Positions 9,167 to 17,298 of a DNA stretch of 39,944 nucleotides are shown here, in pieces; positions within the stretch are counted from its first letter, which is position 1, and each line of letters begins with the position of its first letter. The notes below the pieces were generated by a model. The model was not told where the DNA came from and did not search any database. It saw only the letters and a list, made by a program, of their open reading frames with translations. Position numbers and translations under genes: made by a program. This DNA is from Vicinamibacteria bacterium. Its GTDB lineage: Bacteria > Acidobacteriota > Vicinamibacteria > Fen-336. Location: positions 1 to 39,944 of the forward strand of contig DATMML010000098.1 of assembly GCA_035570235.1 (NCBI GenBank), in the 5' to 3' direction.

Positions 9167-9190
9167 GGTCGCATACCAGGACGCGACCCA
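9167..9190 (-). promoter_or_regulatory. hairpin directly before the recombinase ribosome site
   Basis: TGGGTCGC and GCGACCCA form a perfect 8-bp stem with an 8-base loop. On the coding (minus) strand the stem ends directly against the AGGAGG ribosome site of the recombinase gene. It may be an element end or may control translation. Function is inferred only from position. Confidence 0.4.
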
Positions 9191-9203
9191 AAGGAAGCTT
9201 CGG

Positions 9204-9362
9204 CTACGAAAGCGCCTTTAGCACGTGACCTAAGACTCGGCTCACATCCGCCGCGAAGCGGCTCCGTTCAACCGACATTGTCGCAAGCCAGCGTTCGATC
9301 TTGCCAAGGCGGCTCTGAACCTGACCTGCCGGCACCCTTCTTTTAGCTGAACCTCCCCACAC
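9204..9362 (-). CDS. short possible ORF or coding relic upstream of the IS91-type element
   Basis: A 52-codon frame from GTG 9362 to TAG 9204 reads like real protein in its last half (KIERWLATMSVERSRFAADV, then SRVLGHVLKALS), with an amphipathic helical pattern. There is no clear ribosome site and no family was recognised. It could be the 3' relic of a gene cut by insertion, or a small gene of the element. The rest of the gap up to 9657 contains only the hairpin at 9553-9577. Confidence 0.25.
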   Translation of the reverse strand: MWGGSAKRRVPAGQVQSRLGKIERWLATMSVERSRFAADVSRVLGHVLKALS

Positions 9363-9552
9363 GTTCCGAGCGTTCTAGGAGTGGCGATCTTCCCGAGGAG
9401 GCCGTGTGACACCTGCAGCGATTTCTCCCCAACCACACTCCTCCACCGGCTGACCGCCCCTTTGAGCTTGGTAACCCCCAACTCGCAAATAGCGCACGAT
9501 CGGATCCCCTTGCGAGCAGAGAAGGACACCACTGCTGTCGAGCAGCAACCTT

Positions 9553-9577
9553 CTAGACTCCCCGGGAGGGAGTCTAG
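9553..9577. terminator. strong hairpin downstream of the NTF2-like gene
   Basis: CTAGACTCCC (9553-9562) and GGGAGTCTAG (9568-9577) are perfect 10-bp arms with a five-base loop. The hairpin is about 80 bp past the stop of the minus-strand gene ending at 9658. No T-run follows on that strand, so it is a doubtful terminator and may be a processing or recombination structure. Confidence 0.4.
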
Positions 9578-9657
9578 GGTTCCTACCAGAACACGCCGCC
9601 CGCTGTGGAATTCTACGAATTACCTGTAGTGCGGCAATGGCACAGATAGGATCGGTG

Positions 9658-10137
9658 TCACTTCTTCCCGTCCACTGCGGACGGAAAACTGGATTGCTCA
9701 CCGAAGTAACACTCGATGGCCTCCACCTTGTCGTCGGTAACTCGAAGGTATTCCACGTTCCGGAAGGACTTACTGTTCTTGGTGTGACAAAGGTACTTCA
9801 CGAACGCCTCATTGCCGTTTCCGACCACCCGCTCCAGGTCAAATCGCTTGATAAAGTCGATCTGCGTCTCCCAGCAGCGCGTCTTGAAAACGCTCTTACT
9901 GATGTGATCGTCGCCGGCCGCGCTCGTAAAAGTAAAATTGTCGGCCAGCAGGGCATCCACGGGACCCCAATCCTTCTTCTCCCACGCCGCATACCACCTT
10001 CGGATGACTTCTTCTTTCCTCGTACCCAGCCCGCTCAATTCACGCGCGCCTGCTGCTACCGGGGAAACCACCGCTCCAGCCAGTGCGCAGGCCCCCGCTT
10101 CTAGTAGATTCCGGCGCGACACTTCGATCCTTGTCAT
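9658..10137 (-). CDS. exported NTF2/SnoaL-like protein (Tat signal)
   Basis: A 159-residue protein with an N-terminal twin-arginine-like signal (SRRNLLEAGACALAGAVV, residues 7-24) and a small alpha+beta NTF2-like domain starting at RKEEVIRRWYAAWEKKDWGP. The domain pattern (long first helix, then LLADNFTFTS, then a curved sheet ending in VEYLRVTDDKVEAIECYFG) fits SnoaL-like polyketide-cyclase or ketosteroid-isomerase folds, whose substrates vary widely. ATG 10137 was chosen because AAGGAGAG lies seven bases upstream and the signal peptide begins there. It probably belongs to a small TetR-controlled group with the broken VOC gene upstream. Confidence 0.8.
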   Translation of the reverse strand: MTRIEVSRRNLLEAGACALAGAVVSPVAAGARELSGLGTRKEEVIRRWYAAWEKKDWGPVDALLADNFTFTSAAGDDHISKSVFKTRCWETQIDFIKRFDLERVVGNGNEAFVKYLCHTKNSKSFRNVEYLRVTDDKVEAIECYFGEQSSFPSAVDGKK

Positions 10138-10226
10138 AGTCCACTCTCCTTTATGTTGCCGCCCTAACGGCACTCGTAGAAACGCAACCAAACTCAGGGT
10201 GTTATCAACAGGCAGCCAAGACCCAC

Positions 10227-10450
10227 CTATCGCGCTGGAGGGGAGTACGAGATTTCTAGGAGCTCTGTCTTTCCAATCCCCCGGTGCGCGTGGAGGATGG
10301 CGTCTTTCGAATAGGGTGGACCATCGCTTGGATTCGACGCTTCTGCATGAGTCATCATCATGGTGATTGTTCCGCCGAGATTGCTGTTCGCAGAATCGAA
10401 ACGCCTCTCGACAGCGGCCGTTATGGTTGATATAGGTGAAGACTTCATCA
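10227..10450 (-). pseudogene. broken VOC-family gene (PhnB-like)
   Basis: Two reading frames together give one VOC N-terminal half. One frame reads VFTYINHNGRCREAFRFCEQ. The next reads NLGGTITMMMTHAEA and continues through KDAILHA to a stop at 10227-10229. This matches the start of PhnB-like glyoxalase-fold proteins (fold of beta-alpha-beta-beta-beta), but the frame shifts near 10385, and only about 70 of the usual 140 residues remain. Its start overlaps the TetR stop codon (ATGA), so the two genes were once translationally coupled. The stretch 10138-10226 holds nothing else that I recognise. Confidence 0.7.
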
Positions 10451-11077
10451 TTTCTCCGCTCGATTCGTGCTACCGGGTTGACTGAATAGAGCGCCCAGGT
10501 AGCGGCGCAAGTGCTCAAGGCTCTCCCGCACGACCTCGGGACCCTGCTTGGCCTTGGCCAAGATGAATGAGCCCTGCAGCACGGCCAGAATGAAATATCC
10601 AACGCTTTCCGCGCTCCAATCCGCCTTGGGCGCGTAGCGTTGCTTGGCGGCTTCGATGTCGCGGCTCAGCTGAGCGTGGTGGGAAGACAGGCCCTGGGCA
10701 CAAGCTGCGCGAATGTCCGGGTGGGTCGCGTAGGTTTCTTGAACCAAAGTGCCGAGCAGGCACGTGTAGTCGGGCAGGTCCCCGTTCAGCATCGCTGCTC
10801 GGAAGTCCACGTAACCGAGGAGGCGGTCCAGCGGGTCTACGAGTTTGCGGTACGGTGCAGCGGCGAAAAAGGCCTCCGTCGTCGCTTCCCAATATGAGGC
10901 AGCGGCGAGTGCCAGCTCGTCCTTGCTCTTGAAGTGATAGAAGAAGCTCCCCTTGGTGATCCCGGCTGCGTGGCAGATGTTCTCGACCGTTGTCGCCGCG
11001 TAGCCCTTGGCCCGGATGGCATGGAGGGCCGCCTCGAGAAGCCTGGTCTTCGATTGGTGCTGGGGCTCCGTGGCCAT
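10448..11077 (-). CDS. TetR/AcrR-family transcriptional regulator
   Basis: A 209-residue protein. The helix-turn-helix lies at residues 10-56, with the family pattern RLLEAALHAIRAKGYAATTV, then ICHAAGITKGSFFYHFKSKD. The larger C-terminal part is a helical ligand-binding and dimer domain related to the TetR_C_6/YfiR-like group. ATG 11077 is preceded by a strong GAGGAGG ribosome site. Promoter and palindromic operator lie immediately upstream, so it very likely represses itself. Its own operon (the former VOC gene and the NTF2-like gene) is the likely target. The ligand is unknown. Confidence 0.95.
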   Translation of the reverse strand: MATEPQHQSKTRLLEAALHAIRAKGYAATTVENICHAAGITKGSFFYHFKSKDELALAAASYWEATTEAFFAAAPYRKLVDPLDRLLGYVDFRAAMLNGDLPDYTCLLGTLVQETYATHPDIRAACAQGLSSHHAQLSRDIEAAKQRYAPKADWSAESVGYFILAVLQGSFILAKAKQGPEVVRESLEHLRRYLGALFSQPGSTNRAEK

Positions 11078-11089
11078 CGGGCCTCCTCA

Positions 11090-11134
11090 ATACCGCCTAG
11101 TCGGTACCATACCGATTAGACGGTATATTGTCAA
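11090..11134 (-). promoter_or_regulatory. tetR promoter with overlapping palindromic operator
   Basis: Arms ATACCGCCTAGTCGGTA (11090-11106) and TACCGATTAGACGGTAT (11110-11126) are inverted repeats with 15 of 17 positions matching and a 3-bp centre. On the minus strand TTGACA (11134-11129) and TATGGT (11111-11106) are spaced by 17 bp, a good sigma-70 promoter. The operator covers the spacer and the -10 box, so bound regulator would block RNA polymerase. Binding by the adjacent TetR protein is inferred from position and symmetry. Confidence 0.8.
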
Positions 11135-11221
11135 AGGAGAAAAAGGGATTGGCCAGGTTCCTCAGGTGACAGCCGCGCGACAGCGCGACATCTGGCCTTA
11201 GCCGCCGCCCCCCGCCACCGC

Positions 11222-13450
11222 TCAGCGAACGATTTCGAAGTCGATAGTCTGAAGGGCTTCTTGTTTCTTGGGTGGTGCCAGAGCGTCGATCACAGTTACC
11301 TGCAAGACATAGTGACCCTCAGGCATTTCAGTCGGAAGGAGCAAAGTGCTCCCCGTGAAAACAGCCTTCATGTCGTTCGCGTTAGCGACCTCCAGCCGAC
11401 GTGGCTCCCCCGTCACGACCACGCGACCATCATGCAGCAGTCGCATCTGAGTCGTGACGTCGACGCCGCGGCCATCGTGGGTCACCTGCGCGTTGTAGAT
11501 CACTAAACCGTACGAGAGGGGTTGGCCTCGGGAGAAGACACGGGAGGCTTGGATCGCCGCGCCTCGTTCCGTATCCAGAACCTCAGCACGCGCGGGCTCG
11601 CCCGGGGCGAGGCCGTCGCCCGAGGGCGCGTCGCTCATGAGAATGCCCGACAGCGACAAGCGATTGCGTCTCAGATCCGGTACCTCAACGAACTGATACG
11701 CCGAACCCACGCGACCCGAGGCCGTGTCGCGAAAGGCAACCCGCAGCTGGTATGCGCCGGGCTTCTTCACGGGCATGTCGACTGTGTAGTTGATGCCGCG
11801 CTCCAGAGCCCTTTCGAGGGCGTCTTGCGAGAGCCGTATCTTCCCGTCTCGGCCGAGTTGTTCGATGACTCGACCTTCGTCATCGAAGGTAGCGCCCAGA
11901 GCCTCCACCTGTGCTACGAGGAACCCCTGGTCCTGAGCGAAGCTCAGATTGCTCGCGTCAACACGGAGGAAGGAGTGAAGCAGCGGGCCCCGCACCGCGT
12001 CCTGGAAGAAGAGTGTGCTCAGGTGCAAACCGACGTCGCGGGAATCAAAGGGAGACACGAGCGCGTTCAGCAGCGTCGCCGCCTCTCGCTCACGCGCAAG
12101 CTGTGGATCGTCTTCGGGGATGCCGTAGTACCCGCTGCGTGACCGCACGGCCAGGCCCTTTCGTTTCACCTTGAGCCTGATCCTGTGGAACCTTGCTTTT
12201 CCCTTCTCGGGTCGGAAGGCGAGGGCCGGGGGGACGTATCCGATCAAATAGTAGCCTCTCTGGTCTTCAAGGACTGTTCTCAGCTGTCGTGAGATGTCGT
12301 TCTGGTCGTGAAGGAAGAGACCGCCGGTTGACTCCGCGAAAGCCGAGAGGCCGTCTTGGCCGTCAAGGCGGCCCGCCAGGCCGCGCGCATTCAGCATTCC
12401 CTTGAAGTCAGAGATTGACGTATCGGCCATGCCACCAGGGCTGATCGTATTGTCGGTTGCGGTGAGCTGGCCCGTCGTTAGCCCCCGCGTATCCACGGCG
12501 TAGACGACGACCGAACCCTGATTGGCAAGAGTGATGAGCGCCGACACGGCTCTTCCGAACGCGGTGGGGCCATCACCATTCGGGAGGTAGAGCGGCAACC
12601 CGTTTGACAACAGCACCAGCGATTTGCGGCCCGGGAGTTCTCGTAAGCCCGTGAGCGCGAAACGGAGGGCCCCGATGGTGCCGCCCGTGAGCAAATCCCT
12701 TCGTTCAGGATCTGGGTTGCGAGCTGCCAAACCGCCCGGCGAGCCCCTCCCGCTCGTCGGGGAAGGGAGAACGGGAATCGCTCCCACCGGCTCAAAGGCA
12801 TCGACATCCGCCAGCGGATTGAATCTCACGCGACCGATCGCGGCGCCGAGGATTCGCTTGTCGCTTGTGAACTGTTGCAGCGCTCCGACTCCCCCTGCCG
12901 TGCGAAGGATGGAAACCAGGTCTCCAGGCACCATTTGGCTGTCGACGTAAGTCCTAAGTGCGCGCTGTACGGAAGCCATCGACACGAGGTCGAGACGAAG
13001 ATCGTCGACGACAAAGACGGTGGTGCGTTGCACCTGCTCTCGTCGGAGCGGTTCCCGTGGACTGACTTCTCCTGGCATCGCGTGGGGCGCAACTTCGCCG
13101 ACGCCCCGACTCTCGATCGGGATGTACGAGCAGTTCGACACCCGTTGGCGCTTCCCATCCTCAAGAAGCTCGAAATCGTCAGCCCCAAGGTCCGTGACGT
13201 AGTGCCCATTCCTGTCCGTGACCACGGCGTCAATCTGAACCAACGAGACTGTTGCTCGAAAGACGGGAGCAGGCTCATCTAGAATCGCGGCTGGCTGCTG
13301 AGCGTTGGCAGCCGGACCGAGGACGGCGGCCAATCCAAGGAGCAGGGCACCATGACCCAGCGAAGAGGAGCGGTGCAGCTGTGGAAGACGACCCGACGAG
13401 CCACCTCGCCTTTGCTTTCGAAGCGATGCCAATTGGCTTACCGTCATCAT
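11222..13450 (-). CDS. secreted VWFA-related domain protein (acidobacterial type)
   Basis: About 742 residues from ATG 13450 (or 13447). An N-terminal signal region has a hydrophobic core (LGHGALLLGLAAVLGPAANA) and a likely cut before QQPAAILDEP. The mature part starts with FRATVSLVQIDAVVTDRNGH and DFELLEDGKRQRV, which is typical of the VWFA-related family TIGR03436, abundant in Acidobacteriota. A von Willebrand A-like domain follows, running to YYLIGYVPP and the RRIRLKVKRKG-like sheet. The usual DxSxS metal site is replaced by VFVVDDLRLD, so metal-dependent adhesion is doubtful. C-terminal beta-rich segments suggest a surface or periplasmic binding role. No strong ribosome site was seen at the chosen start. 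Confidence 0.85.
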   Translation of the reverse strand: MMTVSQLASLRKQRRGGSSGRLPQLHRSSSLGHGALLLGLAAVLGPAANAQQPAAILDEPAPVFRATVSLVQIDAVVTDRNGHYVTDLGADDFELLEDGKRQRVSNCSYIPIESRGVGEVAPHAMPGEVSPREPLRREQVQRTTVFVVDDLRLDLVSMASVQRALRTYVDSQMVPGDLVSILRTAGGVGALQQFTSDKRILGAAIGRVRFNPLADVDAFEPVGAIPVLPSPTSGRGSPGGLAARNPDPERRDLLTGGTIGALRFALTGLRELPGRKSLVLLSNGLPLYLPNGDGPTAFGRAVSALITLANQGSVVVYAVDTRGLTTGQLTATDNTISPGGMADTSISDFKGMLNARGLAGRLDGQDGLSAFAESTGGLFLHDQNDISRQLRTVLEDQRGYYLIGYVPPALAFRPEKGKARFHRIRLKVKRKGLAVRSRSGYYGIPEDDPQLAREREAATLLNALVSPFDSRDVGLHLSTLFFQDAVRGPLLHSFLRVDASNLSFAQDQGFLVAQVEALGATFDDEGRVIEQLGRDGKIRLSQDALERALERGINYTVDMPVKKPGAYQLRVAFRDTASGRVGSAYQFVEVPDLRRNRLSLSGILMSDAPSGDGLAPGEPARAEVLDTERGAAIQASRVFSRGQPLSYGLVIYNAQVTHDGRGVDVTTQMRLLHDGRVVVTGEPRRLEVANANDMKAVFTGSTLLLPTEMPEGHYVLQVTVIDALAPPKKQEALQTIDFEIVR

Positions 13451-13562
13451 TATGCTGGTTGTTGAGAAGCGACCGCATGTGACCGGCTTAGCGACGCCTG
13501 CACCGAGTTTTGGGAAGAACCGTAATCCGGGTGGAACCCCTCTCTGATGCGGCGTAGCTAGA

Positions 13563-15764
13563 CTATTTCGCGAGCCGCCGGACCTGCACGCCGCGGAAGC
13601 GCAGCGACCAGAGGTTCTCGTCCGGATAGCCCGCAAAGCCAACCACCGCCTCGCGGTCAGCCTTGTCCCAGCCCGCGGGCGGCACGAAGTGGTGCTGGAC
13701 CTGCTTTCCGTTGACGAAGGCGGCCATGACGCCGTCCTCGACGTGGATCAGGATGTCGTTGGCGTCGTGCACCTCCACCATCGGCGCGACACCCTCTGGT
13801 CTCGAGAGGTATTGTGCGAAATACGCCACCGTCCCCTCGCGGGCGTTGCGCTTGACGCGGAAGCTGAACCAGTTGTCCTTCTCCCAGGCCGGATGCCCGA
13901 ACACGAAACCGCCCTGAAACGCGCCATTCGTGCTCGCCGCCATCTCGACCCTCCCCTTCATCTCGAAGTTCGGCCCCACCCGGGCGTCCGAAACCATGAG
14001 CAGCCCGCGGGCGCCCGCCGTCCCGGTGAGGGCGCCGTCCTTCTCGACATGCCAGGTGCCCATAAGCGGACGCCAGCCTTCGAGAGCGTCCGATTGGGGA
14101 AGGATGGGTACCCAATCGCCGCGGCCCAGGCGCTGCTCCGTCTCGAGGGCGGCCACCCAGCGGCGGAGCGCGGGCGCGGTGTGGGCTGAGGGGTCCTTCG
14201 ACAACGCCGCCCGATAGGCCTCGAGGGCGGCCCCGTTCTCGAAAGCCAGCCGCAGCGAATCGCCTCGACGGGCATCTGCCGCGGCGGGCCCGGCCGCGAG
14301 CGCGATCCGAGCCACGAACTCATCGCGGGTCTCGCCCTCGAGATGGCCGGCGGCTTCGGACGTGAGCTGGAACCCCGCCGCCTTGAGATGGGCGAGCGCC
14401 TCCTGGGGCTTACCCGCGTGGTCGGCGATGGTCGTCCAGAGCGATTCGAAGCGGGCCTTGCAGCATGCCTGCTTCGGTTCCTTGAGGTAGCTCTCGAGCA
14501 TCTGAACGAGCATGGGATAGGTCTCGGGCCACTCGTAGATCGGGATACCGCCGGCGCCCCCCACTGTGTCTTTCTGGTCATGGTGGATCTTCGTAACCGC
14601 GCGCAGCGCGTAGAGCGGCACCTCGGTATCGAAGCGCCCCGTATCGAGAGCTTCGCGTCCGAAAGCCAGCATGGCCTCGTAGCTCCCGCCCCACCGTGGC
14701 AAGAGGTGCCGGAGCGCGTCTTCGTACGCGCCGAGGGCGTCGAGTTGGGCCGCGACGGTGCGGTCGAACCAGACCCGAGGGTCCTCGTCCGGAACGGGGT
14801 CATCCTCGGCGACCCCCATCATGTAGTAGGGTGCTTCGAGGTGGTCCGGCCGCAGCATCCAGGCTTCGCTGAGATCATGACGAGCCTGGGCGCTAAGGCT
14901 CTTAAACCGCGCCAAGGCCTCCGGTTTCACCTCGTTCGCCCACCCGTGGCCGCGGGCCTCCCACGCCTGGCGGTGGCGTACCACGCCCAAGAGGCAGAGC
15001 CGGACCCAGGGCTCAACCCAGGTTGCTTTCTGCAACGCCGCCTCCGCCCCTACGCTCGAGCGTGTGAGGAAGTCCGGGCCGGTCCCGTTGTCGAGGAAGG
15101 AGAGCAGCACAGGAGAATCGCTGGGCTCGAAGCTCCCATCGACCAGAGACTGCTCAAACCACTCCAGCTCAAGCGGCCGGAGTGTCTCCCGCAGCCCAAC
15201 GCCCTCTCTCCGCCACTCGTATCGGCCGTAGAGCGCGGAAGCCGCCCACCGAGCCACCGCGCGGGGATAGGGTACCGTCTTCATCCCCTCCACGGCCTGG
15301 GCGAAGAAATACTCCGGCTCCGCGGAGTCCCAGGTCCCATCCAAGAGCGCACGGCCGAAGAGGTAGAGCACGAGGGGATCCTTGCCGCCGCGGTCGACGA
15401 TCGCTCTCCCGGACGCGATGCGCCGGTCCGCGGGCACCGTGCCCTCCCCGCCTACGATCGTGGGGAGCGAGGCCTCGATGAACTGGCGCGCGGCGTCGTC
15501 CCATTTCGGATCCCGGAGGCCCACTTTGTCATAGTTCGAGAGCATGTGCTTACGGCCCCACGCCATACGGGCTGCGATTTCGTCCTTCCGGTCGGCCCAA
15601 ACGGGGGCGTTTCGCGGAATTGGCTTGGCGGGTGCCGGCGTCGGCCCCCTCGCGCCCGGGAACAGCAGCCCCACGAGCCGAGCGTCGCAAGCCACGCCAC
15701 CAAGCAGGCCAAGAAGGACCGGGATGAAGACGCCCCCACGAGCTCTCATAGGTTCATGCTTCAT
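13563..15764 (-). CDS. large putative lipoprotein with helical repeats and C-terminal LamG-like domain
   Basis: A 733-residue protein. The N-terminus has a signal peptide with a lipobox-like LLGGVAC near residue 26, so it is probably a lipoprotein. Residues 60-520 are alpha-helical and rich in Trp and Ala, with TPR-like pairs (EALAHLKAAGF, ALEAYRAALSKDPSAH). They resemble DUF4034-type proteins with a HLEAPYYMMGVAEDD segment. Residues from about 560 form a beta-sandwich (WHVEKDGALTGTAGARGLLM, then WFSFRVKR, VHDANDILIHVEDGVMAAFV) like LamG or DUF1080 domains, which often bind carbohydrate. The exact function is unknown. It precedes the VWFA-related gene by 112 bp on the same strand and may be co-transcribed. 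Confidence 0.75.
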   Translation of the reverse strand: MKHEPMRARGGVFIPVLLGLLGGVACDARLVGLLFPGARGPTPAPAKPIPRNAPVWADRKDEIAARMAWGRKHMLSNYDKVGLRDPKWDDAARQFIEASLPTIVGGEGTVPADRRIASGRAIVDRGGKDPLVLYLFGRALLDGTWDSAEPEYFFAQAVEGMKTVPYPRAVARWAASALYGRYEWRREGVGLRETLRPLELEWFEQSLVDGSFEPSDSPVLLSFLDNGTGPDFLTRSSVGAEAALQKATWVEPWVRLCLLGVVRHRQAWEARGHGWANEVKPEALARFKSLSAQARHDLSEAWMLRPDHLEAPYYMMGVAEDDPVPDEDPRVWFDRTVAAQLDALGAYEDALRHLLPRWGGSYEAMLAFGREALDTGRFDTEVPLYALRAVTKIHHDQKDTVGGAGGIPIYEWPETYPMLVQMLESYLKEPKQACCKARFESLWTTIADHAGKPQEALAHLKAAGFQLTSEAAGHLEGETRDEFVARIALAAGPAAADARRGDSLRLAFENGAALEAYRAALSKDPSAHTAPALRRWVAALETEQRLGRGDWVPILPQSDALEGWRPLMGTWHVEKDGALTGTAGARGLLMVSDARVGPNFEMKGRVEMAASTNGAFQGGFVFGHPAWEKDNWFSFRVKRNAREGTVAYFAQYLSRPEGVAPMVEVHDANDILIHVEDGVMAAFVNGKQVQHHFVPPAGWDKADREAVVGFAGYPDENLWSLRFRGVQVRRLAK

Positions 15765-15800
15765 TCAGACAGCCTCCACGGTACACGACTCCGCGGGTGC

Positions 15801-15999
15801 TCACCTCTGAGCGAACCTCCCCAACGGCGCCTCCGCGACGGGCCAGCCGTCTGGGGCATGGTACCCGATAGCCTTGCTGTAGGCCTTCCGGGAGTGCTCA
15901 GAGGAGACGGTGTCTAGTGCGAGCGCCTTTAGGCGGGTCAGGCCGGGGGGGGTTCTCCCCTTCAGGCCCGCCTTCCGGACATGGAACGAGGTCGGACAC
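15801..15999 (-). pseudogene. integrase N-terminal relic in repeat copy B
   Basis: From GTG 15999 the frame starts SDLVPCPEGGPEGENPP. After a run of eight C (15945-15952) the reading frame shifts by one and continues GLTRLKALALDTVSSEHSRK, then AYSKAIG. This second part matches the start of the SAM-like DNA-binding domain of phage-type integrases (the HSRRAYxxAL pattern). The match is lost after residue 45 and a TGA ends the frame at 15801. No catalytic domain is left. The N-terminus recurs in copy D as MSDLLPRPEAG, so both belong to one element family. Confidence 0.6.
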
Positions 16000-16148
16000 T
16001 TACCCTTTCCACCCCCTTCCCGGGGCCCCGCGAGGCCACAGCGTCATTAATGACAGCCGTAGCGCAACGACTCAAGTGATGATAACCGCGCGTTAGTCCT
16101 CCAGTGGGAGCGTCTAGGCCCGTCCTGGCGAAACGGGGGCTTGATCAG
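16000..16148 (-). repeat. dispersed mobile-element remnant, copy B (conserved end and integrase leader)
   Basis: 16108-16148 is the conserved ~41-bp end shared with copies A and C. 15965-16090 aligns with copy D (28755-28880), including GTCGGACAC against ATCGGACAT and CGGGGCCCCGCGAGGCC against CGGGGCCTCGAAGGCC. A perfect palindrome GTCATTAATGAC lies at 16043-16054 and ACTCAAGTGATGATAACC at 16070-16087. Read on the minus strand the order is conserved end, palindromes, GC-rich leader, then the integrase relic. Confidence 0.65.
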
Positions 16149-16195
16149 AAGGCTAGATAAATCACCTCGCGGAGTCCGCCGAGGCTCTGATCAAG
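16140..16195. terminator. nested hairpin downstream of the LysR gene
   Basis: CTTGATCAGA (16140-16149) and TCTGATCAAG (16186-16195) are perfect 10-bp arms. Inside them CCTCGCGGA and TCCGCCGAGG form a second imperfect stem. The structure lies 55 bp past the minus-strand LysR stop and begins within the conserved end of repeat copy B. It may stop transcription or be the folded end of the element. No T-run is present. Confidence 0.45.
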
Positions 16196-16249
16196 AGATC
16201 GCCCTCGACGACCACTCCTCGCCGGTCGTTTACGTACGCACGGCGCGAG

Positions 16250-17191
16250 CTACGCGATCGAATCGGCGCCGCTGTTCACGGTACGTGTAGGCGCCCGCGT
16301 TTCGACGAGTTGCCGCCGCACGTCCGCCACGAATCTGGCCAGCAGCGGCGACCCATTGTCCTTCCTCGAGATGAGGGATACCGTGATCGGCAGACGCAGG
16401 TCGATGACTCTCCGAAGCACGACGTCCTTGGGACAGCGCCAGCGCGTCGCGTCGGTGACGAACGCGACTCCCAGACCGCAGGACACGAGACTCAGCATCG
16501 TGGCCTCGTCCACGGCCTCCTGCACGATCCGTGGCTTGGTCAGGCCGCCGCGAGAGCACGCTTGTAGAAGGCGGTCGTAGTTCGCTGGATGCTGCCGCCG
16601 TGGAAACCAGACGAAGTCGGTGTCGGCCAGGTCACGCAGCCGGAGATGCTTGAATCTCGACACTGGGTGCCGTTTTGGAGTGGCGAGCACGACCTGATGC
16701 GAGCCGACATGAACCTGGTCCATATCCGGATCGGGTCTCGGCACGTGGTAGACGAACCCCGCATCGAACCGGCCCGATCGGACCGCTTCGACCTGGTCCA
16801 GCGAGATCAGAGGACTGAGCTGCAGCTCCACCTCCGGGTGCCTTCGGCGGAATTCCCGAAGCGTGTCGGGAACGACGCCGTGCCAGGACGCGCTTTCCGT
16901 GAAACCCACCCGCAGCGTCCCAATCAGCCCGCGCGCCGCACGCTCGGCGCGGATCGCCGCGTCGTTCAGTTCTTGGAGAATCCGCCGGCAGTCCTCCAGG
17001 AACACCTTCCCGGCCGCACTCAAGCGAACGCCCCGCGGCAGGCGGTTGAAGAGCTGGAATCCGATCTCACGCTCCAGGTCCTGGATCTGACTGGAGAGTG
17101 CCGGTTGGGCCACACGCAGCCGTTGTGCGGCGCGTCCGTAGTGCTCGTCTTCTCCGACGGCCACGAAGTAGCGCAGATGCCGTAGTTCCAT
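16250..17191 (-). CDS. LysR-family transcriptional regulator
   Basis: A 313-residue LysR-type regulator. The winged helix-turn-helix is at residues 1-60 (MELRHLRYFVAVGEDEHYGR, then AAQRLRVAQPALSSQIQDLE). The inducer-binding domain follows with GTLRVGFTES near residue 90. ATG 17191 starts at the family's usual first residue; a further in-frame ATG lies upstream at 17296 but would add sequence foreign to the family. It is divergent from the cytochrome-oxidoreductase operon, separated by 107 bp with a LysR box. It is therefore the likely regulator of that operon, with an aromatic or heterocyclic inducer as in relatives such as BenM/CatM. That ligand is an inference. Confidence 0.94.
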   Translation of the reverse strand: MELRHLRYFVAVGEDEHYGRAAQRLRVAQPALSSQIQDLEREIGFQLFNRLPRGVRLSAAGKVFLEDCRRILQELNDAAIRAERAARGLIGTLRVGFTESASWHGVVPDTLREFRRRHPEVELQLSPLISLDQVEAVRSGRFDAGFVYHVPRPDPDMDQVHVGSHQVVLATPKRHPVSRFKHLRLRDLADTDFVWFPRRQHPANYDRLLQACSRGGLTKPRIVQEAVDEATMLSLVSCGLGVAFVTDATRWRCPKDVVLRRVIDLRLPITVSLISRKDNGSPLLARFVADVRRQLVETRAPTRTVNSGADSIA

Positions 17192-17210
17192 ATCGATAGG
17201 CTCCGGATAT
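17190..17210. promoter_or_regulatory. LysR box (ATATC-N11-GATAT)
   Basis: ATATC at 17190-17194 and GATAT at 17206-17210 are perfect inverted arms around 11 bases, matching the T-N11-A recognition rule of LysR-type regulators. The site overlaps the lysR start codon and lies about 90 bp before the divergent cytochrome gene. A second related half-site, TTCGATAA, is at 17214-17221. Autoregulation and activation of the operon are inferred. Confidence 0.65.
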
Positions 17211-17298
17211 TGGTTCGATAACAACAGTGTGTTGGACGGGCGGGCAGCAGAAACATGAACCTTAAGGCGTGCGAAGGCAACTCGGAAGGAGATCACTC

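Larger units (their letters stand above)
6840..9200 (-). mobile_element. IS91-family element with accessory tyrosine recombinase (ends approximate)
   Basis: Two minus-strand genes, a tyrosine recombinase and an IS91-type HUH transposase, are joined with no gap and form one element. Candidate ends are structural guesses. At the transposase 3' side, where IS91 elements have their replication origin, CCGCGG (6840-6845) pairs with CCGCGG (6855-6860) across nine bases. At the 5' side TGGGTCGC (9167-9174) pairs with GCGACCCA (9183-9190). IS91 elements make no target duplication, so the ends cannot be fixed from this copy alone. The remaining non-coding part, about 6592-6840, is GC-rich with a CCCCCCCCGGGGG run and no gene that I recognise. 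Confidence 0.75.

Noticed and set aside
14343-15917. Long plus-strand open frame (524 codons)
   Set aside because: It lies antisense to the putative lipoprotein gene, has no family motif or ribosome site, and its codon use is explained by high GC on the coding strand.
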